64,000 nucleotides of DNA. It comes from an uncultured Planctomycetales bacterium. Lineage in GTDB: Bacteria > Planctomycetota > Planctomycetia > Pirellulales > Thermoguttaceae. The translations under genes and the position numbers were made by a program. Within the stretch, counting starts at the first letter, position 1. Each line of letters opens with the position of its first letter. Below the pieces are notes generated by a model. That model did not search any database. It was not told the origin of the DNA and saw nothing but the letters and a program-made list of their open reading frames with translations. The DNA lies in the NCBI GenBank assembly GCA_937889015.1, contig CALARR010000234.1, positions 16,057-80,056 on the forward strand, read 5' to 3'. Shown here in pieces: positions 43,939 to 52,633 of the stretch.

Positions 43939-44373
43939 TTAGAGGGCAAGCCAACGGGCATGCCGCCGATCGGTTTGGTGCGCGTCCTGGACGCTTTCGT
44001 AGGTTAGGTTGTGGCACTGCCGGCAGGCAAAACGTCGGGCCCCCGGCGGCAGGAAAAGCTTGCCGGCCCGCCGGCCGCACCTGGGGCAACCAAACCACCA
44101 CCGCAGCCCGCCAAGCGTCGGTCGAGTCGGTTCCAAGGGAACGCGAACGCAAATATCCTCCGTGCCTGCCAGTCGGTAGTCCAGGATCAGGTACAGCGTT
44201 CCCGCCTCATCCATTACGGAGAAAGCTGCTGCAGCGCCGCCACTCCACTTCAGCGTTCCGTTGGTGCCCGGGGACAGCACTGGCCGCAGATCGCCGATCC
44301 CAAGCGAAAGGCAGTCTTCCACCGTGGTCTTCGCATCGGCGCGTGGATATCGGCCGCTGCCCAGTCCGCCCAT
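43939..44373 (-). CDS. MGGLGSGR-type zinc-ribbon protein of mobile elements
   Basis: The 144-residue protein starts at 44373 behind AGGGGA. It opens MGGLGSGRYPRADAKTTVED, has CLSLGIGDL and RLAGTEDICVRVPLEPTRPT, and ends in a zinc ribbon: CPRCGRRAGKLFLPPGARRF and CRQCHNLTYESVQ. The same layout occurs in small proteins of many prophages and integrated elements, with no known function. It is the gene nearest the right end of the element. Confidence 0.75.
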   Translation of the reverse strand: MGGLGSGRYPRADAKTTVEDCLSLGIGDLRPVLSPGTNGTLKWSGGAAAAFSVMDEAGTLYLILDYRLAGTEDICVRVPLEPTRPTLGGLRWWFGCPRCGRRAGKLFLPPGARRFACRQCHNLTYESVQDAHQTDRRHARWLAL

Positions 44374-44541
44374 CGTTTTCCCCTTTTTGCCAAAATCATT
44401 CGGCAAGCCGGCCGGTACATCTTCCCCATGCTCCCACGTCGAGCACCCAGCCCCGGACAATCACTTTCACTCGGGCCTTGTGGCACCGCGCCCATAGACC
44501 GGTGGGGGCCTCCGAACTTCGTGACGGGGGTGCAGACCAGT

Positions 44542-44730
44542 CTACCCGCTATGGCCCCGAATCGCGGCCACAATCGCCTGCCGGGCCTCCGCCGGCAGCG
44601 TCGGCCACACCTGCACCACTTGCGCCAGATCGGTATCGATCGGGCCAGAATCGGCCCCAACTGCAGCGCCGGCTGCAGCGCTCCCTTGGGGCGGTTGTTG
44701 CAACTCGTTGTCCAATAACGGGTTGTCGGA
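44542..44730 (-). pseudogene. Integrase C-terminal remnant at the right end of the element
   Basis: The minus strand reads NPLLDNELQQPPQGSAAAGA, then DTDLAQVVQVWPTLPAEARQ and AIVAAIRGHSG before TAG. This resembles the end of planctomycete integrases (a DLA-VV-WP-LP-R-AI pattern) but is not the end of the intact integrase. No catalytic part precedes it, because the 104-bp repeat starts at 44737. It is therefore a leftover of another recombinase. Confidence 0.45.
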
Positions 44731-44736
44731 ATCCGC

Positions 44737-44840
44737 TCGAATCCTGTCCTCTCCGCTTCTTGTTATTTGACAAAGACTTACGTGTGCAGCGCAGGCCGTA
44801 GCAGGGCGTCGTAACGCCTCGCACGGCCTTGTCTTTGCGC
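44737..44840. repeat. Right 104-bp direct repeat (attR side) of the integrated element
   Basis: Identical to 37502-37605. It starts with the 3' end of tRNA-Ser without the rest of a tRNA, which is expected for attR. The part beyond the tRNA is the 3' end of an integrase gene whose upstream part follows, decayed, at 44841. Confidence 0.9.
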
Positions 44841-45092
44841 CCAGGAGTCGGACGCAGCTCAGGGAACAAGAGGATAAGCCGGGTGTCCTTGCCCGGATGG
44901 TGCGCGGTCTTGGGACTGATCACAAGGACCAGGCCGGCCTCCCAGTCAATATCCGGCCATGGCAGGCTGAGAACTTCAGGCGGGCAGCGTGGGCCCGCGC
45001 AGCGACTCAGGGCGCCGATCCGCCGCGAATCGAGGCTGGGAAGGCTTCCGGCAGTCTGCCTGCGTCCGCTTGGCTGATGAGGCGTTGCCGGC
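44841..45092 (-). pseudogene. Decayed related integrase outside the element
   Basis: The minus strand contains RQRLISQADAGRLPEAF in one frame and then, after a frameshift, GPRCPPEVLSLPWPDIDW, LVLVISPKTAHHPGKDTR and LILLFPELRP in another. These match the intact integrase around its R224 and K250 boxes. The part with H327-R330 and Y361 is deleted, and the sequence joins directly to the 104-bp repeat. It is the remains of an older related element at the same tRNA. Confidence 0.8.
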
Positions 45093-45326
45093 GCGCCTCG
45101 TGACGGCGGCACACCACCGCGCGCCGGCCATCGATCCGGTCTTCCTGAAGATGATCGTAGACGGGCCGATCAGGCCGCGTCTTCAGTCGACCACCGCAAT
45201 GCAGACATCCCGAGATAGAAGCGCCGCGAAGGGTCTTGTGGCGCGTTGCGCCGGATTTCTTGGCTACGTTCAGAATGATCGTGGTTGCGCGACTCCCGGA
45301 ATCGTACATGCTCGCTTGGGGCCAGT

Positions 45327-48134
45327 CTATTGCTCGGCCGTTTCGGCCGGCTTGTCCCCTTTGCAGGCAGCCAGCGCGTCGCGCATCGCCTCGCGGGCGA
45401 CCGGCAGCAGACTTTCGGCCAGCCGGTCCTCGGCGAGGTCCGGACTGGCAGTCAGCTTCCCGAGATCCTCGTTGCAGGCCTGCAACGTCTGGCACGCCCT
45501 GTCCAGCGTGTCGCGATCGTTCTCTGGCCGGCCGCGTTCGCGACAGATCTGTCCCAGTCGCAGGCGCATGAACTGTACCAGCACTCGGTTGCGCGACGGC
45601 AAGCCGGGGAACTCGGTCGTCACCTTCTCTTGGGTCTCCAGTGCCTTCTGGAAGAAGTGCTCCGCTTCCGTCAGCCTCTGCCTGCCCCAACACGCCATTC
45701 CCAGCTTGGCAAGCAGCAATGCCCGGGAACAAGCGTATTGCGGAACGGCCGGATGACGTGCCACGAGCCATTCTGACTCCTCCAAGGCCTTGCGGAGCCC
45801 CTCTTCGGCGACTGCCGAGAGCGGAAATCGCCCCTGCCATGGAAATAGCGCGACCGGGACCCAAGCGTAGGTGGCCATCAACTCGTAGCGGTAGTCGGCG
45901 ACTGCCGGGTAATGCTCCTTGAGATTCTCGAGGATCTGGATGGCGCGCAGGCGTCCAGAATTGCCGGCCGGATTGTAGGCGACGGCCGAAGGCCGATAGC
46001 AGAGTGCCAGCAGGAAGCGATAGTCGGCGATGTCGGGACGCTCGCGAGCAAGTTCTTCGAGGATCGCCACGGCCGACGAGCGCAGCCTGCGGGCGCTCTG
46101 CTGGACCACAAATGTCTCACGTTCCACTCTCGGCCGACCGGTTGTGCCCTGGTCGTTCGGGGACAGGCCCAGGTTGCTGAGAAAGTACAGCGTGCGTGCC
46201 AACTCGTAACGGCACGCTTCGGGCAGGGGGCCTGCCTGTTCCATCGCACGAAGCAGGGCCGAAGCCTGCTGGTGCGACTGGTAGGCCTCTTTCAACTCGA
46301 GCTTCGCCGCGCGCACGGCGCCGATCTCGTTGTACGTGTGCGCCAACTCGGTGGGGATGCGGACGTTAGCCTCAGGTCGTTGCCGCAGTGTGTCGAGTTG
46401 CCGGATCGCCCGGGCGTATTGCGTCTCGGCTTCATGGAGCCGGCCGAGGCGCTGCTGGATGTCGCCCACGCGACGGGCAGCAATGGCCGACTCGAGCATG
46501 AGATGGAAGTCGTGGCCTCCCTGCTCGGCCAGGCGATCGTAGATGTCCAGCAGGCTTGCCAGCAACGCGGCGGTCTCCTCGGAGGGAGGCACCGGCATGT
46601 GCAGCCCTCCGGCCAGCGCCACACAGCGGCACGGCTCGGCCCCCGTGCCGGAGTCGGAAGCGATCCACACGCGTTCGGGCGAGAGTTGCCGGTAGATGGC
46701 GTCCAGCACGTCGAGCGATACTTGCGAGGTGGCCTCGGCCCGGTCCAGGGCCCGCGCCGTCTCGGTATAGGCTTTTCGGACGTGCAGATAGCCGCCCGTC
46801 ACGGTGGTGGCCACCGCGATCAACAGCAACACCGCCACGGTCGAAACGCCTGCCAGGGCCGGGTTTCGACGGCACCAGCGCCAGGCACGTTCCAGCCCGG
46901 AAGTGCGCCGGGCGTGAATCGGCTTGTCCTCCAAGAAACGCCGCAGATCGGCCGCCAGCTCGGCCGCGCTCGGATAGCGTTTCGAAGGGTCGTAGGCCAG
47001 GCACTTGAGGAGGATGGTCTCCAGGTCCGGCGGAACGGCGGGGTCGATCTTCCGCGGTCTCAGCGGCTCTCGGGCCGACTGGCGGTCGCTTGCCCCGCCG
47101 GGCATTTCTCCGCAGTCGGCCACCGCACGGAGCGTCAGCAGCTCGTAGAGCGTCGCGCCCAGGCAATAGACGTCGCTGCGAATGTCGGCCCTGCCGGCCA
47201 GTTGTTCGGGCGCCATATAGCGCGGCGTGCCCACCACTTCGCCGCTGCGGCCGGCGTCGGCCTGATCGACGGCACTGGCCAAACCGAAATCGGCCACGCA
47301 GAGCATCCCCTCGCCATCGAGCAAGAGATTGCTCGGTTTGACGTCGCGATGCAGTGTGCCTTGACGGTGGGCGTAGTCAAGGGCCTCGGCAGCCTGAAGC
47401 CCCACGGCGGCCACATCGCTCCATCGCGTAGTACGCTGGGGTTCGCTACGCTCGCCCCGCCCGGCGCCTGTGTGTCTGTGTGGCTCTGTGCCTGTGTCCC
47501 CTTGTGCCTCCGTCCCTCTGTCCCTCTCCGACTGTGTGCCGAACTTGGCCTCGATCAGGGCCGCGGCCAAGGTGCGGATCCCGGCCGCGCGTTTCTCCGG
47601 GTCTCGGCGCAGGGCGCGAATCACCTCGTCCAGGCCGACTGCTCGGATCAGGGGCATCACGTAGTAGTGCAGTTCCTCCTGCTGGCCGACGCCGAAGACC
47701 GGCACGATGTTCGTGTGGAGCAGTCGAGCGGCCGTCTGCGCCTCGCGTTGGAACCGCTTCAAGCGTTGGGCCGGCAAGGGCACGTGTCCGGGCAGGATCT
47801 TCACGGCCACGCGGCGGCGCAGCGAGCACTGCTCGGCCTCGTAGACGACGCCCATTCCACCGCGGCCGATCTCCCGGACCATCCGGAAGTCGCCCACCTG
47901 TTGGGGAGGCGTGCGGATCGCCGCGTTCTGCGCAGACTCGTGCCGGGCATGCTCTTGCATCCGCAGTTGCTCCATCAGGGCCACCGCAGGAAAGAGATCC
48001 TCGATCTGCCGGGCATGCTCGGGATGCAGGGCGGCATATTCGGCCGGCGAAGGGGACTCGCCGCGCCGGCAACGAGCGGCGAACTCGTCGGCCAGCACAT
48101 CCAAAGGATCCCGATCGTGGGGCGCGTCAATCAT
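45327..48134 (-). CDS. Membrane Ser/Thr protein kinase with TPR-like sensor region
   Basis: The 935-residue protein has a planctomycete-type N-terminal motif (about 30-55), a Hanks-type kinase (glycine loop 90-97, K112, catalytic D264 in HRDVKPSN, D282 in DFG, APE 308-310), one membrane helix (about 426-448) and a long extracytoplasmic TPR-like region. Residues about 200-236 are an in-frame low-complexity insert (see findings). It should phosphorylate Ser/Thr in response to a signal sensed outside. The ECF sigma gene lies 33 bp upstream on the same strand, as in planctomycete sigma-kinase pairs. Confidence 0.9.
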   Translation of the reverse strand: MIDAPHDRDPLDVLADEFAARCRRGESPSPAEYAALHPEHARQIEDLFPAVALMEQLRMQEHARHESAQNAAIRTPPQQVGDFRMVREIGRGGMGVVYEAEQCSLRRRVAVKILPGHVPLPAQRLKRFQREAQTAARLLHTNIVPVFGVGQQEELHYYVMPLIRAVGLDEVIRALRRDPEKRAAGIRTLAAALIEAKFGTQSERDRGTEAQGDTGTEPHRHTGAGRGERSEPQRTTRWSDVAAVGLQAAEALDYAHRQGTLHRDVKPSNLLLDGEGMLCVADFGLASAVDQADAGRSGEVVGTPRYMAPEQLAGRADIRSDVYCLGATLYELLTLRAVADCGEMPGGASDRQSAREPLRPRKIDPAVPPDLETILLKCLAYDPSKRYPSAAELAADLRRFLEDKPIHARRTSGLERAWRWCRRNPALAGVSTVAVLLLIAVATTVTGGYLHVRKAYTETARALDRAEATSQVSLDVLDAIYRQLSPERVWIASDSGTGAEPCRCVALAGGLHMPVPPSEETAALLASLLDIYDRLAEQGGHDFHLMLESAIAARRVGDIQQRLGRLHEAETQYARAIRQLDTLRQRPEANVRIPTELAHTYNEIGAVRAAKLELKEAYQSHQQASALLRAMEQAGPLPEACRYELARTLYFLSNLGLSPNDQGTTGRPRVERETFVVQQSARRLRSSAVAILEELARERPDIADYRFLLALCYRPSAVAYNPAGNSGRLRAIQILENLKEHYPAVADYRYELMATYAWVPVALFPWQGRFPLSAVAEEGLRKALEESEWLVARHPAVPQYACSRALLLAKLGMACWGRQRLTEAEHFFQKALETQEKVTTEFPGLPSRNRVLVQFMRLRLGQICRERGRPENDRDTLDRACQTLQACNEDLGKLTASPDLAEDRLAESLLPVAREAMRDALAACKGDKPAETAEQ

Positions 48135-48167
48135 GGGGGCAGTAGGCAGTGGGCGGCAGACTGGCCC

Positions 48168-48785
48168 TTACTTACGCACGGGCATGGCAACTCGCAATCG
48201 CTTCAGCGCACGGAGATAACGCTTGCTGGCCGCGTATCGGTTGATGTCCAGGACCGCGGCCACCTCGTCATTGGTCAACTCTTCCAGGTGGCGGAGCACC
48301 AGGACCTCGCGGTCGATCGGCTCCAGACTGTCCAGCGTGCTTCTCAACTCCAAGAGCATCTCTTCGCGGACCGCGAACTGGCTGGGGGTGGTGAGACTGT
48401 CGGCCAACTGGGCGGCAAAGAAGGCCGAGCCGTCCTCGCCCGACTGCGCCCAATCCAAGCCGGTCTCCAGATTGACGTTCCGCATCTTGGCGTCCACGTA
48501 GTGCCGGCGCGTGTCGATCAGGATCTGGCTGGTGATCTGACGGAGCCAAACGAACAGGGGCACGGCCGGTCTCCGGAGAAAATCGTCGATCCGCCGGGCC
48601 GCCTCGACAAACGCGTCCTGCAAGATGTCTTCGGCGTCGACCTTGCCGTGGAGCCGGCTGTCGAAGCGGATGGCGATCATCCTGGCCAGTCTCGGGCGAT
48701 AGTGGTCGAACAACTCGGCCAGGGCCGCTGCTTGCCCAGTGCGAAGAAGGCTCAACTCGTCGGTGTTTTTCAGTCCCAAGGCCAT
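48168..48785 (-). CDS. ECF RNA polymerase sigma factor of the kinase-linked type
   Basis: The 205-residue protein has region 2 (HYRPRLARMIAIRFDSRL, DAEDILQDAFVEAARRI) and region 4 (LEPIDREVLVLRHLEELTND), the two domains of ECF sigma factors. It directs RNA polymerase to a small regulon. Planctomycete members of this type are typically encoded next to Ser/Thr kinases and probably depend on phosphorylation rather than an anti-sigma factor; the kinase gene follows here. An upstream in-frame ATG at 48839 is a less likely start. Confidence 0.9.
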   Translation of the reverse strand: MALGLKNTDELSLLRTGQAAALAELFDHYRPRLARMIAIRFDSRLHGKVDAEDILQDAFVEAARRIDDFLRRPAVPLFVWLRQITSQILIDTRRHYVDAKMRNVNLETGLDWAQSGEDGSAFFAAQLADSLTTPSQFAVREEMLLELRSTLDSLEPIDREVLVLRHLEELTNDEVAAVLDINRYAASKRYLRALKRLRVAMPVRK

Positions 48786-49054
48786 GCGAATTCTCGTCGG
48801 ATCTGGAAACGGGCAAGAAAGTCCCGCTTCCTTGTCCATCAGATTCGTGGACGCACGGTATCCAATATAGCTTGAAGCTCACGCCCGCTTCCACCATGCG
48901 CATTACCCCACCCCCCCATGTTGGTAGCTTTCAATCCTCGTGTTGCCCAATCGCCGTTCGTGAGCCGGTCGTTCGTGGCGGGCCGGGGCGGCGGCCGTAT
49001 GTCGTCAAGCATTGCCTTTCGGAAAAGCGTTTGTTGAACCGTGGAGGTGCCCCC

Positions 49055-49885
49055 ATGTGTGACGTTGCCTTGCGTGATCGCAGCACCGGCCAGCGTACCG
49101 GCCTGACCCTGCTGGAACTGGTGGTGGTGATGGCCATCCTGGTGGCGCTGGCCGCCCTGCTGGTGCCATTGTTGCCCGAGTTCATGGGCAAGGCCAACCA
49201 GTCGGCCGCCGCCACAAACATCAACGAACTGGAGAAAGCCATCCAGACCTTCCGCACCACGTATAGCAGGCAGCCAAACTACTTCGATTCGCTGCTCAGC
49301 AACGACACTACGCTCAGCAGTTTGCTGCCGAGCAACACGACGGGCGTGGCCGGCGGAGCGATCACAACGCTAGAGTTAAAGATCGGTCCTCGTTCGCGAC
49401 TGACGCGGGAAGGCATCAACACGCTGCACGACCTGAATGGTACCGCGACAGAAGAACATTTCCATGCGACCTTGAACCCGTATGGGACCACACTCACCAA
49501 CAGAACGATTGCATCGGGTAAGAACTCGCCCAATGTTACCGTCGCCGCATTAGCTTCATCGACGAGCGTGCCGGGGCTAATTCTTAATGAAGATCACGAG
49601 TACGTCCTGTTCGGCATTGGCAAGTACTGCAACCTGTGCGGACCTGATGGCCTGGTAAAGGAGGCACCAGTCTACGGACACCACGCCCAGGAGAACACAC
49701 CGTCCACGGTGTATCAGCGATTCGCCGTCCTGTACGACGTCGGCGCCAACGATACCGATACGGACCGGTATAACGCCAAGTTCATCGGCATCGTGGCGAT
49801 CGGCAGCGACGGGCTCTTCTCTTGTGGCGATTTGGTTGGCACCTACGGCGACAACCGGTACGACGCGTCTGTACCTCGCAAGTAG
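49055..49885 (+). CDS. Type IV prepilin-like/pseudopilin protein 1
   Basis: From the ATG at 49055 (GGAGG at 49043) the protein has 276 residues, with a prepilin N-terminus GLTLLELVVVMAILVALAAL preceded by a short basic leader. The soluble part has GIGKYCNLCGPDGLVKEAPV with two cysteines and ends GDLVGTYGDNRYD. It is a close paralogue of the next gene, which begins 18 bp later. It may form pseudopili or belong to a secretion system. Confidence 0.88.
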   Translation: MCDVALRDRSTGQRTGLTLLELVVVMAILVALAALLVPLLPEFMGKANQSAAATNINELEKAIQTFRTTYSRQPNYFDSLLSNDTTLSSLLPSNTTGVAGGAITTLELKIGPRSRLTREGINTLHDLNGTATEEHFHATLNPYGTTLTNRTIASGKNSPNVTVAALASSTSVPGLILNEDHEYVLFGIGKYCNLCGPDGLVKEAPVYGHHAQENTPSTVYQRFAVLYDVGANDTDTDRYNAKFIGIVAIGSDGLFSCGDLVGTYGDNRYDASVPRK

Positions 49886-49903
49886 TCTATTGGAGATAGG
49901 AAC

Positions 49904-50779
49904 ATGCGTTGCGCACGTCATCGAAGAAACGTCTTTTACGGATTGACCCTTCTGGAACTCGTCGTGGTCATGGCCATTCTGGTCGCCCTGGCAGCGGTTC
50001 TGGTTCCCCTTCTGCCGGAGTTTCTGGGCAAGGCCAACCAGTCGGCAGCGGCCACGAATATGGGCGAGCTGGAAAAGGCCATCCAGACCTTTCGCGCCAC
50101 GTACAGCCGCTATCCCAACTACTTCGATTCGATGCTGACGAGTGCGGGAGCAAATCCGGACTTTGATGGGGACACGAAAGGCGACGTCCCACAGCCGAAG
50201 GATGACAATTACGAGAATAGTCCCAGTCTGATGACGCCGGAAGAGCTCACTGCACCCGAAGTCAACCGGCTGAGCCGGCAAGGAATTACGCACGTATACA
50301 GCCTTGATGGCACCACCGCCGACACGCACTTTCACGCCACTCTGAATCCTTACGGTGCGAGCCCGGCGGCAATTCCCCTTGCCGCAGGCACCACAGTCTG
50401 GAAGTTAGCCCGCACGGCCAATTCGAAGACGTCGTACAACGACGAAATTTTCAATCGGGCGGTGTTGCCCGGTTTGACCATGAACGACGAGCACAACTAC
50501 GTGCTTCTGGGGGTCGGAAAGTACTGCAATCTGTGCGGCCCTGACGGCCTGGTGAAGGAAGCCCCCGTGTTCGGTCAGCACAAGCAGCAGAACACGCCGT
50601 CTTCGTCTTATCAGCGATATGCTGCCGTGTTCGATGTGGGAGACCCGGACGTCGAGGATCAAAGGCCGGCCAAGCTGATCGCCGTCGTGGCGCTGGTGGG
50701 CAAACGGTTCTTTACAGCCGGCGATATCGTCGGCACGTACGGCGACAACAGCTTTGACATTGCCACACCGCGGGAGTAG
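49904..50779 (+). CDS. Type IV prepilin-like/pseudopilin protein 2
   Basis: The 291-residue protein begins MRCARHRRNVFYGLTLLELV and is very similar to its upstream neighbour through the first 75 residues and again near the end (KYCNLCGPDGLVKEAPV, GDIVGTYGDNS). It differs by inserts at about 85-110 and 150-175. Tandem duplication is the simplest origin. The methyltransferase gene starts 3 bp after its stop, so all three are co-transcribed. Confidence 0.88.
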   Translation: MRCARHRRNVFYGLTLLELVVVMAILVALAAVLVPLLPEFLGKANQSAAATNMGELEKAIQTFRATYSRYPNYFDSMLTSAGANPDFDGDTKGDVPQPKDDNYENSPSLMTPEELTAPEVNRLSRQGITHVYSLDGTTADTHFHATLNPYGASPAAIPLAAGTTVWKLARTANSKTSYNDEIFNRAVLPGLTMNDEHNYVLLGVGKYCNLCGPDGLVKEAPVFGQHKQQNTPSSSYQRYAAVFDVGDPDVEDQRPAKLIAVVALVGKRFFTAGDIVGTYGDNSFDIATPRE

Positions 50780-50782
50780 GCC

Positions 50783-51514
50783 ATGACGGTTCGCAGCATC
50801 ACGGTCGGTCTCCTGGTCTTGCTGGGCACGGCCGTTGCTTGGGCGGTGGAACCCGGGCGCAAGCCGTCGTCGCAGGGCATCCTAAGCGGCGAGCAATCGT
50901 TGCCCAGCCGGCAGCCGTACGTGGCCGACGACGGTCTGCGGCTTTGCCGGCCGCAGAAGGGCTTCTGGGTCGATTTGGGGGCCGGCAAGGGCGACGTGGC
51001 CCTGGCTCTGATCGAAAAGGCAGGCAATCCCGTGCTGATGATCGATCCCAACGCGGAGGCCTTGGCCCAAGGGCTTCAGACCGCGAGAGAAAGAGGTTGG
51101 GTCGACCGCCTCATGGCCGTCACCGGCCGCGCCGAAAGCCTGCCGTTGTTGGACAATTCGGTCGACTTCCTCATCAGCCGCGGCTCGATCTTCTTCTGGG
51201 AAGATCCGGCCCAAGGGCTTCAGGAGGTCTATCGCGTACTGCGGCCCGGCGGCAAGGCCTACGTCGGCGGCGGCGCGGGCAGCGGTTATCCCAAGCAGGA
51301 AACCGAGAAGCTCATCGAGGGCCGCAAAGCGCGCATGCAAGGCGACGACGCCGAAAAAGCAAGGCGGTTCGTCGAGCTCCGCCGCCCGGAACAAATGCAG
51401 CAGTGGGCTCAGGCGGCCGGACTGCGCGACTACCAGGTCCTGGGCCGAGGGGCCATCTCGGCCGACGACCCCCACGTGGGGCAGGGCGTGTGGCTGCTGC
51501 TGGAGAAGAAATAG
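50783..51514 (+). CDS. Class I SAM methyltransferase with signal-like N-terminus
   Basis: The 243-residue protein has a hydrophobic leader (GLLVLLGTAVAWAVEP) followed by a class I methyltransferase domain: FWVDLGAGKGDVALALIEKA (motif I), VLMIDPNAEAL, LPLLDNSVDFLISRGSIFFW and VYRVLRPGGKAYVGGG. If the leader is cleaved or anchors it, the enzyme would face the periplasm, which is unusual because SAM is cytoplasmic. It may be anchored on the inner side. Its gene forms an operon with the two prepilins, so a pilin is a possible substrate. Confidence 0.8.
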   Translation: MTVRSITVGLLVLLGTAVAWAVEPGRKPSSQGILSGEQSLPSRQPYVADDGLRLCRPQKGFWVDLGAGKGDVALALIEKAGNPVLMIDPNAEALAQGLQTARERGWVDRLMAVTGRAESLPLLDNSVDFLISRGSIFFWEDPAQGLQEVYRVLRPGGKAYVGGGAGSGYPKQETEKLIEGRKARMQGDDAEKARRFVELRRPEQMQQWAQAAGLRDYQVLGRGAISADDPHVGQGVWLLLEKK

Positions 51515-51871
51515 CCTGCATTGACCGGCGTTTCTGCCGCGGCGATTCGCAGACCCGCTCTCAGTTGCGTTCGTCCAAGCGGCCAAGTCCAACCAACCGC
51601 CGAGAGAACTTGAGGGCCAGGGCCGAAGAACCGGGACCTGATTTCTGCGAACCCCCAAGGGAAGGATGGTGTCTGGGAACAAGATGCCCTCTTCAGGAGC
51701 CCGTGGCTTTCGATGGACGTCCGCATCGTGCGGCATAGGTCTTCTGAATTCTCCTAAGGGCCGGTCCCAAAACCTGTCGGCTGCTCAGTCCTGCTGGGCC
51801 GCCCGGCCTGGCTGGGGCGGTTATGGGATAGGTCCTAAGTGGTCCGTTCGGTGCGTGGTTGGAGCTCCGCA
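51515..51871. other. Intergenic region carrying a palindromic element
   Basis: The 357 bp between the two methyltransferase genes have no recognisable gene. The family 1 palindrome at 51755-51838 occupies the end of it, stopping 34 bp before the start codon of the next gene. Confidence 0.5.
51755..51838. repeat. Palindromic element, family 1, intergenic copy B
   Basis: The 84-bp element reads TAAGGGCCGGTCCCAAAACC at the left end and closes with GGGATAGGTCCTAA, whose reverse complement repeats the left arm. The central CTGTCGGCTGCTCAGTCCTG matches the other copies closely. Confidence 0.8.
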
Positions 51872-52633
51872 ATGACGCAATGGTACGAAACGCTGTTCGC
51901 CAATTTTGCCGCATCTTACGACAAGGAGTGCTTCACCCAGGGAACCGTGGGTGAGGTGGACTTCGTTGAGCGGGAGTTGGGTGGCGATCGCGGCCGGCGA
52001 ATCCTGGACATCGCGTGCGGCACGGGCCGACACGCGGTCGAACTTGCGCGGCGCGGCTACCGCGTGACGGGCTTCGATCTGTCCGAGGCCCAACTTCGGC
52101 TGGCGCGTGAAAAGGCGGCTGCGGCCGGCGTGGTCGTGGAGTTTCAACGTCGCGATGCCACGCAACCGCATTTCGACCGCGAATTCGACGCGGCCCTCAT
52201 GTTCTGCGAGGGCGCGTTTCCGCTGATGGAGACGGATGAGAAGAATCACGCTATTCTCAGGCACGCCGGCGCGGCGCTGCGCCCAGGCGGCAAATTGCTG
52301 CTGACCACGCTCAACGCCCTGTTCCCGCTGTTCCACTCGGTCAAGGATCTTCTCAATGCCAACGAGACCGGCACATCCACCGGCAAGCTGACCTTCGACT
52401 GGATGACGTTCCGGGAGCGTGCGGAGATGACGTTCACCGACGATGCGGGCCGAGCGCAGACGATCCTCACCAACGAACGGTATTACACGCCGCCCGAACT
52501 GCGTTGGCTGTTGGAGACGGCGGGATTCGCCATGGTGGAGATCTTCGGCTGCCAGCTGGGTCAGTTCAGCCGTGAGAAGGCCCTGACGCCCGACGATTTC
52601 GAGATGCTGGTGGTGGCGGAAAAGGGGGCCTGA
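51872..52633 (+). CDS. Class I SAM-dependent methyltransferase
   Basis: From the ATG at 51872 (GGAG 7 bp upstream) the 253-residue protein has RRILDIACGTGRHAVELARR (motif I), VTGFDLSEAQLRLA and LRPGGKLLLTTLNALF. It is a cytoplasmic small-molecule or ubiquinone-type methyltransferase; the substrate is unknown. The end (LTPDDFEMLVVAEK) is typical of this fold. It is not related closely to the exported methyltransferase upstream. Confidence 0.85.
   Translation: MTQWYETLFANFAASYDKECFTQGTVGEVDFVERELGGDRGRRILDIACGTGRHAVELARRGYRVTGFDLSEAQLRLAREKAAAAGVVVEFQRRDATQPHFDREFDAALMFCEGAFPLMETDEKNHAILRHAGAALRPGGKLLLTTLNALFPLFHSVKDLLNANETGTSTGKLTFDWMTFRERAEMTFTDDAGRAQTILTNERYYTPPELRWLLETAGFAMVEIFGCQLGQFSREKALTPDDFEMLVVAEKGA

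Noticed and set aside
45912..48875. 987-residue open frame on the + strand
   Set aside because: It is the antisense of the kinase and sigma factor genes, whose motifs are clear on the minus strand.
50783..51514. Prepilin peptidase/N-methylase as function of the operon's third gene
   Set aside because: It has a class I SAM fold with a single hydrophobic leader, not the multi-pass PilD architecture.
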